This document shows positions 27,530 through 36,216 of a stretch of 64,000 bases of DNA, piece after piece. The position numbers and the translations under genes were made by a program. The stretch comes from Nibrella saemangeumensis. GTDB lineage: Bacteria; Bacteroidota; Bacteroidia; Cytophagales; Spirosomataceae. The DNA lies in NCBI RefSeq assembly GCF_039541915.1, contig NZ_BAABHD010000012.1, positions 1 through 64,000 on the forward strand, read 5' to 3'. The notes below the pieces were generated by a model. That model did not search any database and was not told where the DNA came from. It saw nothing but the letters and a program-made list of their open reading frames with translations. Numbering within the stretch: position 1 is the stretch's first letter; every line of letters starts with the position of its first letter.

Positions 27530-29719
27530 ATGGCAAATTTACGCTTCAAGGCACTTGAAATTGCACAAAGCCGGCAAGCACTGCCCGTAGCACCTCCGGC
27601 CGAGCGAGTAGGCGATTATTACGGATCCAACACCTTTAATAATGAGGTAATGCGGGCGCTTCTGTCTCCGGAGGCTTACCTGAAAATCACTGAGGCTATA
27701 GAAACGGGCGGTAAAATCGACCGCGAAATCGCCGATGAGGTAGCGAATGCGATGAAAGCCTGGGCGGTTTCGAAAGGAGCTACCCACTATACGCACTGGT
27801 TTCAGCCACTGACCGGCGAAACAGCGGAGAAGCACGATGCGTTCTTTGACATTACCATGGATGGCAAAGCCATTGAGAAATTTAAAGGGGGCGCCCTCGT
27901 GCAGCAGGAGCCTGATGCTTCTTCGTTCCCGAGCGGTGGTCTGCGCAATACGTTCGAAGCGCGTGGCTATACCGGTTGGGACCCCTCATCGCCAGCCTTC
28001 CTCATGGACAATGGTGCGGGTGGAAAAACCCTGTGTATTCCTTCGGTATTTATTTCATACACCGGCGAAGCGCTTGATTACAAGACGCCGTTGCTGAAGG
28101 CACTGCTGTCGCTGGATAAAGCCGCTACGGCCGTTTGCCAGTATTTCGACCGTAACGTTACCAAAGTGACCGCTACGCTGGGCCCTGAGCAGGAGTACTT
28201 CCTGGTCGACAAAGCGCTGTTCTATGCGCGTCCGGACCTGGTGATGGCAGGCCGTACCGTTTTTGGTCACTCCCCGGCCCGTGGTCAGCAGTTGGAAGAC
28301 CATTATTTCGGTACTATCCCTCCACGGGCGAATGCCTTCATGGTCGACTTTGAATTCGAAGCGATGAAACTGGGAATCCCGGTTCGCACCCGTCACAATG
28401 AGGTAGCCCCTGGTCAGTTCGAAGTCGCCCCGACCTTCGAAGAAGTAAACCTGGCGATCGACCACAATGCCCTGTTGATGGATTTGATGGAGAAAGTAGC
28501 CGAGAAGCATAACTTTAAGGTGCTGTTCCATGAGAAGCCTTTTGCCGGTATCAACGGAAGCGGTAAGCACAACAACTGGTCAATGGGTACCAACACCGGT
28601 GTAAACCTGCTGGCCCCCAGCACAAAGCCGAAAGAAAGCCTGCGCTTCCTCACGTTCCTGGTGAATGTGATCAAAGCCGTTCATGACAATGCCGACCTGC
28701 TGCGCGCCAGCATCGCGTCGGCCGGTAACGAACACCGCCTGGGTGCCAACGAAGCTCCTCCGGCCATTGTTTCTGTCTTCCTGGGTGAATCACTGACCAA
28801 GGCACTGGAGGATCTGGAAGTGAAGTCGGAGATTTCGCTGAACAAAGGTGACAATGTTTATTATAAATTAGGTATCAACCGGATTCCATCCCTATTGCGT
28901 GACAATACCGACCGGAACCGTACTTCGCCGTTTGCCTTTACCGGTAATAAATTTGAATTCCGTGCCGTAGGGGGAGCCGCCAACTCATCGTCAACGATGA
29001 TCGTGCTGAACTCAATTGTGGCCAGCCAGTTGATTCAGTTCAAGCAGGATTTGGACGCGCGTCTGGCTGCCGGCGAAAAGAAAGAACTCGCGATTGTTGA
29101 TATCCTGAAGCAATACTATACAGCCTCTAAGCGCATTCTGTTCGAAGGCAACGGGTACTCAGATGAGTGGGTTGAGGAAGCCGCTCGCCGGGGCCTGTCC
29201 AATATTAAGTCTTCTCCCGAAGCACTGGAAGTCTATTTGAAGCCGCAGTCGCTGGATCTGTTTGAGAAACTAGGTGTCCTGAGTCATGCCGAGGTAGAGT
29301 CCCGCTACGAAATCGAACTGGAGAAGTACATTAAGAAAGTACAGATCGAGTCTCGCGTGATGGGCGACCTGGCTATGAACCACGTTGTATCAACCGCCCT
29401 GAAGTACCAGAACAAACTGGCCGAAACAGCAAAATCGCTGGTGGACCTGGGTATGACCGAAGAAGCCGAGCCGGTGAAAGACCTGATCCGGGAAATTTCG
29501 CGTCGGGTTATGACGATTAAGACGAACGTACATGACATGACCGAGACCCGTAAGAAAGCAAATAACCTGGGTAATACCTCGGAGACGGCCAAGATGTACG
29601 CTACCGACGTCAAAGACTTCTTTGATGTGATCCGTTACGAAGTTGATAAACTGGAGTTAATTATCGACGACGAGGATTGGCCTTTGGTGAAATACCGCGA
29701 AATGCTGTTCATTAAATAA
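27530..29719 (+). CDS. glnN: Type III glutamine synthetase
   Basis: 729 residues, the usual length of the hexameric/dodecameric GSIII of Bacteroidota and cyanobacteria. GSIII signatures include FPSGGLRNTFEARGYT, GPEQEYFLVD, NGSGKHNNWS and NEHRLGANEAPPA. It makes glutamine from glutamate, ammonium and ATP in the cytoplasm. It has its own promoter and terminator and lies downstream of the porin-amt pair, so this locus covers ammonium entry and assimilation. Confidence 0.96.
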   Translation: MANLRFKALEIAQSRQALPVAPPAERVGDYYGSNTFNNEVMRALLSPEAYLKITEAIETGGKIDREIADEVANAMKAWAVSKGATHYTHWFQPLTGETAEKHDAFFDITMDGKAIEKFKGGALVQQEPDASSFPSGGLRNTFEARGYTGWDPSSPAFLMDNGAGGKTLCIPSVFISYTGEALDYKTPLLKALLSLDKAATAVCQYFDRNVTKVTATLGPEQEYFLVDKALFYARPDLVMAGRTVFGHSPARGQQLEDHYFGTIPPRANAFMVDFEFEAMKLGIPVRTRHNEVAPGQFEVAPTFEEVNLAIDHNALLMDLMEKVAEKHNFKVLFHEKPFAGINGSGKHNNWSMGTNTGVNLLAPSTKPKESLRFLTFLVNVIKAVHDNADLLRASIASAGNEHRLGANEAPPAIVSVFLGESLTKALEDLEVKSEISLNKGDNVYYKLGINRIPSLLRDNTDRNRTSPFAFTGNKFEFRAVGGAANSSSTMIVLNSIVASQLIQFKQDLDARLAAGEKKELAIVDILKQYYTASKRILFEGNGYSDEWVEEAARRGLSNIKSSPEALEVYLKPQSLDLFEKLGVLSHAEVESRYEIELEKYIKKVQIESRVMGDLAMNHVVSTALKYQNKLAETAKSLVDLGMTEEAEPVKDLIREISRRVMTIKTNVHDMTETRKKANNLGNTSETAKMYATDVKDFFDVIRYEVDKLELIIDDEDWPLVKYREMLFIK

Positions 29720-29736
29720 ATTCTGACCCACCGTTA

Positions 29737-29770
29737 AGAAAGCCCGCCGAAAGGTGGGCTTTTCTTTTTT
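29737..29770 (+). terminator. Terminator of glnN
   Basis: A 10-bp stem (29739-29748 with 29753-29762, one G-T pair) with a GAAA loop runs into CTTTTTT. Confidence 0.85.
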
Positions 29771-29813
29771 GCGGATAATCAGCATCTTAGCAGTCAGACC
29801 GTCACCGAAGCCC

Positions 29814-30995
29814 ATGTTTCCTCTGGACACTTTCCTGCGCGAGCTGACTCATTTGCCGCACCGTGGCGCTGCTACTCCCTGCGAATCGGAAGCGGCCCAA
29901 TTGCTGGAGAACTATCTTACCCAAATGGAAGCCGATGTGCAGACCGAACTGTTTCGAACGCCCAAAACCTACGTTACGGTGGTATATTGGTTGTTAGGCG
30001 GACTGGTGTTCGGTTTATTGCTGGTGCCGTACCTGACCGTGACCGCGCTGGTGCTAGTCTGGCTCTTTGTTGTATTAGCCTGGTTATTTTTCAACTGGCG
30101 GTACTCGCCGGTCACCCGGTTTCCGCTGCAGCATATGGCCCGCAACGTTATTGGGCGCTGGCCGGCCCAGAACAACCAGAAACCTGTTTCCAAGGTAATT
30201 CTAATGGCACATTACGACACGGCACCGGTTTCGCTCCTGTACACTTCAAGCTTGGTCGGTAATTTCAGAGGTTCGATGATCTTGTCACTCGGCTTGATGG
30301 TAGCGTCCGCACTGGGTGCAACGCTTGAGGTGCTTGGTTGGGGATTACCCTATGTGACTTATCTCCGTTATGGGTGTATGGGCTATTTTGCCGTGCAGGC
30401 GGTATTGGCCACCGCAGGGTATTGGCTATACGGGTATACCAACGGAGCCAGTGATAATGCTACGGGTGTAGCGGCTGCGCTGGCGGTGGCCGACCGTCTG
30501 CGGCAGGCTAATATACCACACATGGATCTGGAGGTAGTGTTGACCAGCGCCGAAGAGGCCGGTATGATAGGGTCACAGCATTACGTGCAGGAGCACCGGT
30601 CTGACTGGCCGGCCGGTCGAACTGCCGTAATCAATTTCGATACCCTGGGAGCTGGTAAACTTACCCTCATTGAAAAGACCGGTACTATTGAGCCGATCCT
30701 GTACGACAATCCGCTAACCCAACTGGCCCGGAGGCTGATTGAACAGGAAAATTTCCAACATCATGTTCAAACCGGCGAATGGCATACTGCCGATTTCGAC
30801 AGCATTTGGTTAGTGCGGGCAGGCGTACCTGTGATTACATTATGCGCGCTGGATGAAAATAAGCAGATGCCCCGCATTCACCGGCGCGACGATACCCTTG
30901 CGGCCGTAGAGTTAGAGGCTCTGACGACTGCTGTTGATTTTGCCGGAGCACTGGCGTATCAGTGGACGACGGTCCGGCAATTGACGGCCTCCTGA
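29814..30995 (+). CDS. Membrane-anchored M28-family zinc peptidase
   Basis: 393 residues from the ATG at 29814; the longer frame from 29754 would begin inside the glnN terminator. Two hydrophobic segments (residues ~55-100) precede the peptidase and another pair (~135-195) is inserted in it. Zinc ligands of the M28 family are visible: AHYDTAP (His), NGASDNATG (bridging Asp), SAEEAG (catalytic Glu and ligand Glu), NFDTLG (Asp) and IHRRDDT (His). It is probably an aminopeptidase acting at the inner membrane. Monocistronic as far as can be seen. Confidence 0.88.
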   Translation: MFPLDTFLRELTHLPHRGAATPCESEAAQLLENYLTQMEADVQTELFRTPKTYVTVVYWLLGGLVFGLLLVPYLTVTALVLVWLFVVLAWLFFNWRYSPVTRFPLQHMARNVIGRWPAQNNQKPVSKVILMAHYDTAPVSLLYTSSLVGNFRGSMILSLGLMVASALGATLEVLGWGLPYVTYLRYGCMGYFAVQAVLATAGYWLYGYTNGASDNATGVAAALAVADRLRQANIPHMDLEVVLTSAEEAGMIGSQHYVQEHRSDWPAGRTAVINFDTLGAGKLTLIEKTGTIEPILYDNPLTQLARRLIEQENFQHHVQTGEWHTADFDSIWLVRAGVPVITLCALDENKQMPRIHRRDDTLAAVELEALTTAVDFAGALAYQWTTVRQLTAS

Positions 30996-31023
30996 TTACC
31001 TATCGAGTGGGAGAGCTTTGGTT

Positions 31024-31054
31024 TTGGTTAACCCGAACCAGATAAGTAGCTTTA
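31024..31054 (+). promoter_or_regulatory. Probable promoter of the acidic protein/MoxR/VWA operon
   Basis: TTG at 31024-31026, 20 nt, then TAGCTTTA at 31047-31054, one mismatch from TAnnTTTG. The ATG follows 33 nt later. Confidence 0.45.
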
Positions 31055-31087
31055 CCGCTTCATTACTCATTTATAGAATACCCGTCT

Positions 31088-31651
31088 ATGGCTACTTATA
31101 AAAATCAGGGATATGATCCCGAAGAAATTGCTGAATTTAAAAAAGAACTGGAACAGGAAGGTAAATCATTCGCCCACGTTGAAGATGATGAGCTGGATGT
31201 ACTCGACTCCGGCGAATGCGTTCATATTCAGTTTATCGGTAATCATAAGGGTGATGAGGTAATTTACGATGCCGTTATTTACACGCTGCGTTTACACCAT
31301 AGCAGCCTGGTGTATGAGATGGCGGTGGAAAAGGTAAGAAAGAGTTTTCCGAAGTATGTTCCCCCCGAAGACCGGAATGCCAACTATAAAATCGATCCGG
31401 AGGAGGAAGAGGAGGTTGAACTGCTGCTAACTGAACTCATTGAGGAAATGGAGGAGACGGAAGCCGTGAAAGTACAGGAACATATCGAAGTTGACCATGA
31501 TTTCGAGTACGGGATCGGCCTGGATGTGTGCCTGAACGTGGAAGAGATCACGGATGAGGTCATTGAAGAATTCATTCACGACTTCAACAGTAATGCGCTC
31601 CAACTGGATACAACGCTGTATTCGTTTTCAAGCGACGAACAGGAGGAATAA
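31088..31651 (+). CDS. Highly acidic protein of unknown function, MoxR partner
   Basis: 187 residues, strongly acidic, with a run of Glu near residue 100 (PEEEEEVELL) and no signal peptide or membrane segment. I do not recognise a domain. Its stop codon overlaps the MoxR start (TAATG), so the two are translationally coupled. The role may be substrate, adaptor or inhibitor for the MoxR ATPase. Confidence 0.8.
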   Translation: MATYKNQGYDPEEIAEFKKELEQEGKSFAHVEDDELDVLDSGECVHIQFIGNHKGDEVIYDAVIYTLRLHHSSLVYEMAVEKVRKSFPKYVPPEDRNANYKIDPEEEEEVELLLTELIEEMEETEAVKVQEHIEVDHDFEYGIGLDVCLNVEEITDEVIEEFIHDFNSNALQLDTTLYSFSSDEQEE

Positions 31652-32493
31652 TGATGTTCTTTGAAGGGACCGAGCGTTATGTGGCGACCCGCGAACTGAG
31701 TATGGCTGTTAATGCCGCGATTCAGTTACAGAAGCCGCTGCTGATCAAAGGAGAACCGGGAACGGGTAAGACGCTGCTGGCGTATGAGGTTGCCCGCTCA
31801 TTGCAAAAACCTTTGTACACCTGGCACGTCAAATCAACCACTACCGCTCAGCAGGGCTTATACGAATATGATGCCGTGTCAAGGCTGCGTGATTCGCAAC
31901 TGGGTGATTCGCGGGTAGGGGATCTGGCGACTTATATCAGGAAAGGAAAACTTTGGGAGGCTTTTGAGTCGGACGAGCAGGCCGTGCTGCTGATCGACGA
32001 GATTGACAAAGCCGATATTGAATTCCCGAATGATCTGCTCCAGGAACTCGACCGGATGGAGTTCTACTGCTACGAACTCCGGCAGACGATCAACGCCCGA
32101 CACCGGCCGGTGGTCATCATCACCTCCAATAACGAGAAGGAACTACCGGATGCGTTTCTGCGCCGGTGTTTCTTCCATTACATCCGCTTTCCCGACCGGG
32201 AAACGATGCAGCAGATTGTAGAGGTTCATTTCCCGAATCTGCCCCAGGAGTTGATGGCGAAAGCATTATCGGTATTTTTTAACGTCCGTGACGTAAAGGC
32301 GTTGAAGAAAAAGCCTTCCACCAGCGAACTCATCGACTGGATTCGCCTGCTGCTGGCAGGTGGTGTCACCAGTGACGACCTGACCGACCTGGAATCGCTG
32401 AAGGAGCTACCGCCCTACATTGGTTCACTCCTGAAAAACGAACAGGATACCGACCTGCTGACCGCCCTGCGCAGCCGGGGGAGACCTTATTAG
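31651..32493 (+). CDS. MoxR-family AAA+ ATPase
   Basis: 280 residues. Walker A is GEPGTGKT (residues 34-41), Walker B LLIDEIDKAD (113-122), and sensor 1 lies in VVIITSNNEKELPDAF, followed by RRCFFHYIRFP with the arginine-finger region. Two adjacent ATGs exist (31651 and 31654). MoxR ATPases act as chaperones that activate or assemble enzyme complexes together with a VWA protein, which is encoded 83 nt downstream. No metalloenzyme that could be the client is adjacent, only the upstream acidic protein. Confidence 0.9.
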   Translation: MMFFEGTERYVATRELSMAVNAAIQLQKPLLIKGEPGTGKTLLAYEVARSLQKPLYTWHVKSTTTAQQGLYEYDAVSRLRDSQLGDSRVGDLATYIRKGKLWEAFESDEQAVLLIDEIDKADIEFPNDLLQELDRMEFYCYELRQTINARHRPVVIITSNNEKELPDAFLRRCFFHYIRFPDRETMQQIVEVHFPNLPQELMAKALSVFFNVRDVKALKKKPSTSELIDWIRLLLAGGVTSDDLTDLESLKELPPYIGSLLKNEQDTDLLTALRSRGRPY

Positions 32494-32497
32494 AGTA

Positions 32498-32569
32498 GAC
32501 AGTGTGCAGTAGGCAAATTTAAAAAACCTCCTATACTGCCAATTGCCAACCGAGAACTGCAGACTGCCT
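32498..32569 (+). repeat. Imperfect inverted repeat between the MoxR and VWA genes
   Basis: AGACAGTGTGCAG (32498-32510) pairs with CTGCAGACTGCCT (32557-32569) at 11 of 13 positions. The gap also has ACTGCC / TTGCC / ACTGC / ACTGCC short repeats of the kind scattered between genes in some Cytophagales. It could form a hairpin that changes expression of the VWA gene relative to MoxR. Confidence 0.4.
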
Positions 32570-32576
32570 TTTAACT

Positions 32577-33776
32577 ATGTTTCTCGATTTCTTCCTCCTG
32601 CTGCGGCAACATGCGTTGCCGGTTACTTTGCCAGAATACCTGACCTTGCTGGAAGCGTTGAAGAGCGATGCCGGCGGGGTGAGTGTAGATGCCTTTTATT
32701 ACCTCTCGAAGACGACGCTCATCAAACATGAGCAGCACCTCGACCTGTTCGACCGGCTGTTTGGTGAATATATTGCCGGTATTCCGTCAAAACCGGTGCC
32801 GGGGCTGACGGAAGTGCCACCGGACTGGCTGGAGAATGCCCTGTTAAACGATCTTTCGGAGGAAGAAAAAGCGGCTATTCTGGCGATGGGTGGGCTGGAT
32901 GCGCTTTGGGATCGTCTGCGGGTGTTGCTGGAACAGCAGGAAAAGCGGCACGAAGGGGGTAGCCGTTGGATTGGTACCGGGGGGACTTCTCCTTTTGGGG
33001 CTATGGGCTATAACCCGGAGGGGTTCCGGATGAGTGGCGAAGCAAAGGGGAATCACATCGCCGTAAAAATCTGGGAACAGCGTGATTATCGCAACCTCGA
33101 TGATGATCTGGAGCTGAATACCCGCAACATGAAAATGGCGCTGCGCCGGCTGCGGATTCTGACCCGCGAAGGTCAGGACGACGAACTGGATATTGACGGA
33201 ACGATCGAAGAAACCAGTCGGAACGGCGGATTGCTGGATATCCAAATGCAGCCGTCAAGGCAGAACCGCGTGAAGGTGTTGATGCTGCTTGACGTCGGTG
33301 GATCAATGGACGAGTACATTGATTTATGTTCACAATTGTTTTCGGCTGCGCGCTACCAGTTTAAACGGCTGGAGTTTTTCTACTTCCACAATTGCGTTTA
33401 CGAAACCCTCTGGCGCGATAATACCCGCCGGCACGATCGGGTCCCAACCTGGGAGGTGCTGCATAAGTACAATAAAGAATACAAAGTAATCTTTGTGGGG
33501 GATGCGTCCATGGCTCCTTACGAAATTACAACGGCCAAAGGCAGCATTGAGCATTATAACGAAGAAGCAGGCATTGTCTGGCTTAACCGGTTTAAACAAC
33601 AGTACCCGCACCTCGTGTGGCTGAACCCGACCGTGCCCGGTTACTGGAAATATACCTCCAGTACCGGTCTGATCCGCGACTGGTGCGACGAGCGGATGTT
33701 TCCACTCACACTGAATGGCCTTACCCAGGCGATGAAATGCCTGAAAAATCCAAAGGTGCGGTATTCGGCTGACTGA
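32577..33776 (+). CDS. VWA-domain (CoxE-like) protein
   Basis: 399 residues. The C-terminal VWA domain begins at about residue 225 with LMLLDVGGSMDEY. The MIDAS motif D-x-S-x-S appears as D-V-G-G-S, with Gly in place of the middle Ser, which I believe is common in this subfamily. The N-terminal half is helical, with an AILAMGGLDALW segment and a GNHIAVKIWEQRDYRNLDDD stretch. There is no signal peptide, so it acts in the cytoplasm, presumably as partner of the MoxR ATPase. Confidence 0.88.
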   Translation: MFLDFFLLLRQHALPVTLPEYLTLLEALKSDAGGVSVDAFYYLSKTTLIKHEQHLDLFDRLFGEYIAGIPSKPVPGLTEVPPDWLENALLNDLSEEEKAAILAMGGLDALWDRLRVLLEQQEKRHEGGSRWIGTGGTSPFGAMGYNPEGFRMSGEAKGNHIAVKIWEQRDYRNLDDDLELNTRNMKMALRRLRILTREGQDDELDIDGTIEETSRNGGLLDIQMQPSRQNRVKVLMLLDVGGSMDEYIDLCSQLFSAARYQFKRLEFFYFHNCVYETLWRDNTRRHDRVPTWEVLHKYNKEYKVIFVGDASMAPYEITTAKGSIEHYNEEAGIVWLNRFKQQYPHLVWLNPTVPGYWKYTSSTGLIRDWCDERMFPLTLNGLTQAMKCLKNPKVRYSAD

Positions 33777-33792
33777 TTACTTTTGTGCCGTT

Positions 33793-34500
33793 ATGAATCT
33801 ATTCTACCAGCCAGATATTGCCAGACAACCCTATCTCACTGAAGAAGACTCCCGCCATGCCATCAAAACCCTGCGGCTCAGCGTTGGCGAATCTATCAGC
33901 GTAACTGACGGACAGGGCACCCGCTTTGATTGTGTAATTACAAAAGCCGATGCCCGGCAGTGTGCCGTTCGGATTGTGGAGTTTCACTCAACTCCCCGGC
34001 GGCCCTTCTCCATCCGCCTGTGCCTGGCACCAACCAAGAACATCGACCGGATTGAGTGGCTCGTAGAGAAAGCTGTAGAAATAGGGGTGGAGCGGTTCAG
34101 TTTTTTCTTCAGCCAGCATTCCGAACGGAGAGTACTGAAGACCGACCGGCTGATTAAAATTGCCGTAGCAGCCATGAAACAGTCGTTGCAAAGTTACCTG
34201 CCGCAGATTGATGAAGCTGTTTCGTTTAGCCAATTGTTGGCTGCTATTCAGGAGGAACACCGGTTTATTGCCCACCTGCCTGAACTAAGCGCACCTGAAC
34301 ATTTGTTCAACCTTACAGTACCCCAAACCTCATCTGCGATATTGATCGGTCCGGAAGGTGATTTTTCCGGCGAAGAATTGAAGCAGGCCGTGGAAGCTGG
34401 CTTTCGAATGGTTACCTTGGGTAAAAATCGGTTGCGGACCGAAACAGCCGCCCTAACCGCCTGTCAGATAATAAACTTAGCCAATATTTCGAAACACTGA
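33793..34500 (+). CDS. rsmE: 16S rRNA m3U1498 methyltransferase RsmE
   Basis: 235 residues. The N-terminal PUA-like domain has HAIKTLRLSVGE, and the SPOUT knot has LIGPEGDFSGEE and LGKNRLRTETAAL. It methylates N3 of U1498 in 16S rRNA using SAM. It begins 16 nt after the VWA gene and may be cotranscribed; a TACTTTTG box at 33778-33785 lies directly upstream. Confidence 0.95.
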   Translation: MNLFYQPDIARQPYLTEEDSRHAIKTLRLSVGESISVTDGQGTRFDCVITKADARQCAVRIVEFHSTPRRPFSIRLCLAPTKNIDRIEWLVEKAVEIGVERFSFFFSQHSERRVLKTDRLIKIAVAAMKQSLQSYLPQIDEAVSFSQLLAAIQEEHRFIAHLPELSAPEHLFNLTVPQTSSAILIGPEGDFSGEELKQAVEAGFRMVTLGKNRLRTETAALTACQIINLANISKH

Positions 34501-34564
34501 CGTTCACTTTTCGGTAGATACTGAAACCGGCACCGAAGCGTTATTTAGAGAGTCTCAATATTAT

Positions 34565-35233
34565 ATGATAAAATTTGTAAAGGTCTGGCTTCTCCTATTT
34601 AGTTTCTGGCTGGTAACCGACGCTCAGGCGCAATACGCCTATAAAATTGCCAAACTGAAGTACAATGGTGGGGGCGACTGGTACGCCAACAAAACCTCCC
34701 TTCCGAACCTTATTAAATTTGCCAATACCAATCTCCGCATGAATATCTATCCTGAAGAGGATATTGTCGATGTTGGGAGCCCTGAACTGTTTTCGTACCC
34801 GTTTGTCCACATGACCGGTCACGGCAACGTGGTGTTCAGCGATGCCGAAGCTCAGAACCTGCGTCGGTATCTGATGTCGGGTGGTTTTCTGCACATTGAT
34901 GATAATTATGGCCTGGAGAAGTTCATCCGTCGGGAGATGAAGAAGGTCTTTCCGGAATTGAACTTTGTGGAGTTGCCATTCTCCCATCCGATCTACAACC
35001 AGAAGTTCAAATTTCCAAGCGGGTTGCCTAAAGTACATGAGCATGACGGCAAGGCTCCGCAGGGCTTTGGCCTGATCTGGCAGGGCCGGCTGGTCTGCTT
35101 TTTCAGCTTGGAATGCGATTTGGGTAACGGATGGGAAGACCAGACGGTTTATAATGATCCGGAGCCCGTTCGGCAGCAGGCGCTGCGCATGGGAGCCAAC
35201 TTGCTGCAGTATGCCACTACCTCTTACCAATAG
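34565..35233 (+). CDS. DUF4159-domain secreted protein
   Basis: 222 residues. The signal peptide ends in VTDAQAQ. The body matches DUF4159 as I remember it: AKLKYNGGGDWYANKTSLPNL..., FVHMTGHGNVVFS and GGFLHIDDNYGLEKFIR. The fold is glutamine-amidotransferase-like but lacks a catalytic Cys, so it is probably not an enzyme. Often found near gliding or MoxR genes in Bacteroidota; no partner is evident here. Confidence 0.85.
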   Translation: MIKFVKVWLLLFSFWLVTDAQAQYAYKIAKLKYNGGGDWYANKTSLPNLIKFANTNLRMNIYPEEDIVDVGSPELFSYPFVHMTGHGNVVFSDAEAQNLRRYLMSGGFLHIDDNYGLEKFIRREMKKVFPELNFVELPFSHPIYNQKFKFPSGLPKVHEHDGKAPQGFGLIWQGRLVCFFSLECDLGNGWEDQTVYNDPEPVRQQALRMGANLLQYATTSYQ

Positions 35234-35273
35234 GACTTTTTAAGGAGGAAGGGCCTTTTTTTGTAAAAAAGTT

Positions 35274-35281
35274 TACTTTTG
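35274..35281 (+). promoter_or_regulatory. -7 box upstream of the acyl-CoA desaturase
   Basis: TACTTTTG matches TAnnTTTG, 44 nt before the GTG start; no TTG at the proper distance. Confidence 0.35.
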
Positions 35282-35325
35282 TACTAACATTCTGTTTTCT
35301 TAATACCACCCTAAATATTTCAGCT

Positions 35326-36165
35326 GTGATTGTATTGCTTGCTTTTATTGGACACTGGTATTTGTCCCTGTTCTGCCAAACATTTTTTCTGCACCGGTAT
35401 GCTGCCCACAAAATGTTTACCATGAGTAAATTCTGGGAGCGGTTCTTTTACCTGCTGACCTATGTTTCACAGGGCTCCTCGTACCTGAGCCCACGGGCCT
35501 ATGCCGTCCTGCACCGGATGCACCACGCATTCAGTGATACGGAAAGGGACCCACACTCTCCTCATCATACCAAAAACGTATTTACCATGATGTGGAAGAC
35601 GAAAGACCTTTATAACGCTGTACTTCACCGCAAGCGACCGGTAGAGCGTCAGTTTGACCGCAACTATCCGGAGTGGACGCTGATCGAAAAAATTGGTGAT
35701 TCATGGGTGAGCCGTATTGGCTGGGGGGTAGTTTATGGCCTGTTTTATATTTTCGCCTATATCTACCTGGATATGCACTGGGCGTTCTTTTTCCTGCTGC
35801 CAATTCACTTCCTGATGGGCCCGATCCACGGGGCAATCGTTAACTGGAGTGGGCATAAGTATGGATACGCCAACTACGATAACCACGATAAGTCGAAAAA
35901 CTCTCTGGTGTTTGACCTGCTGATGATGGGCGAACTATTCCAGAACAACCATCACAAGCGGCCGAACAGTGCCAACTTTGGTGCCCGCTGGTGGGAGTTT
36001 GATCCTACGTACCCGGTCATCAAGGTGCTTCATAAACTGAAAATTATTGAGGTTAGACCTTCTGCGAAGCTCAAAGAAGCGCAGTTGGAAGTTGGTCATG
36101 ACCGTTTGGTTGAAGACCAGAAAACGGAGAATCACACCGTTGAAAACCGCCGGGTGGAAGCCTGA
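35326..36165 (+). CDS. Acyl-CoA desaturase (membrane di-iron)
   Basis: 279 residues from a GTG start; no ATG suits the conserved N-terminus. The three His boxes are LHRYAAH, LHRMHH and QNNHHKRP, in the order and spacing of the delta-9 stearoyl-CoA desaturase family. Four membrane segments are likely. It introduces a double bond in acyl chains with O2 and an electron donor. The final ~35 residues form a charged tail. A strong bidirectional terminator follows. Confidence 0.9.
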   Translation: MIVLLAFIGHWYLSLFCQTFFLHRYAAHKMFTMSKFWERFFYLLTYVSQGSSYLSPRAYAVLHRMHHAFSDTERDPHSPHHTKNVFTMMWKTKDLYNAVLHRKRPVERQFDRNYPEWTLIEKIGDSWVSRIGWGVVYGLFYIFAYIYLDMHWAFFFLLPIHFLMGPIHGAIVNWSGHKYGYANYDNHDKSKNSLVFDLLMMGELFQNNHHKRPNSANFGARWWEFDPTYPVIKVLHKLKIIEVRPSAKLKEAQLEVGHDRLVEDQKTENHTVENRRVEA

Positions 36166-36181
36166 TCATTCACTTATCAAC

Positions 36182-36213
36182 AAAAAAGGCCTCAAGTACT
36201 TGAGGCCTTTTTT
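36182..36213. terminator. Bidirectional terminator
   Basis: A perfect palindrome, AAAAAAGGCCTCAAGT and its complement (36182-36197 with 36198-36213), lies between the convergent desaturase and nucleotidase genes. It gives a T run on either strand. Confidence 0.88.
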
Positions 36214-36216
36214 ATT

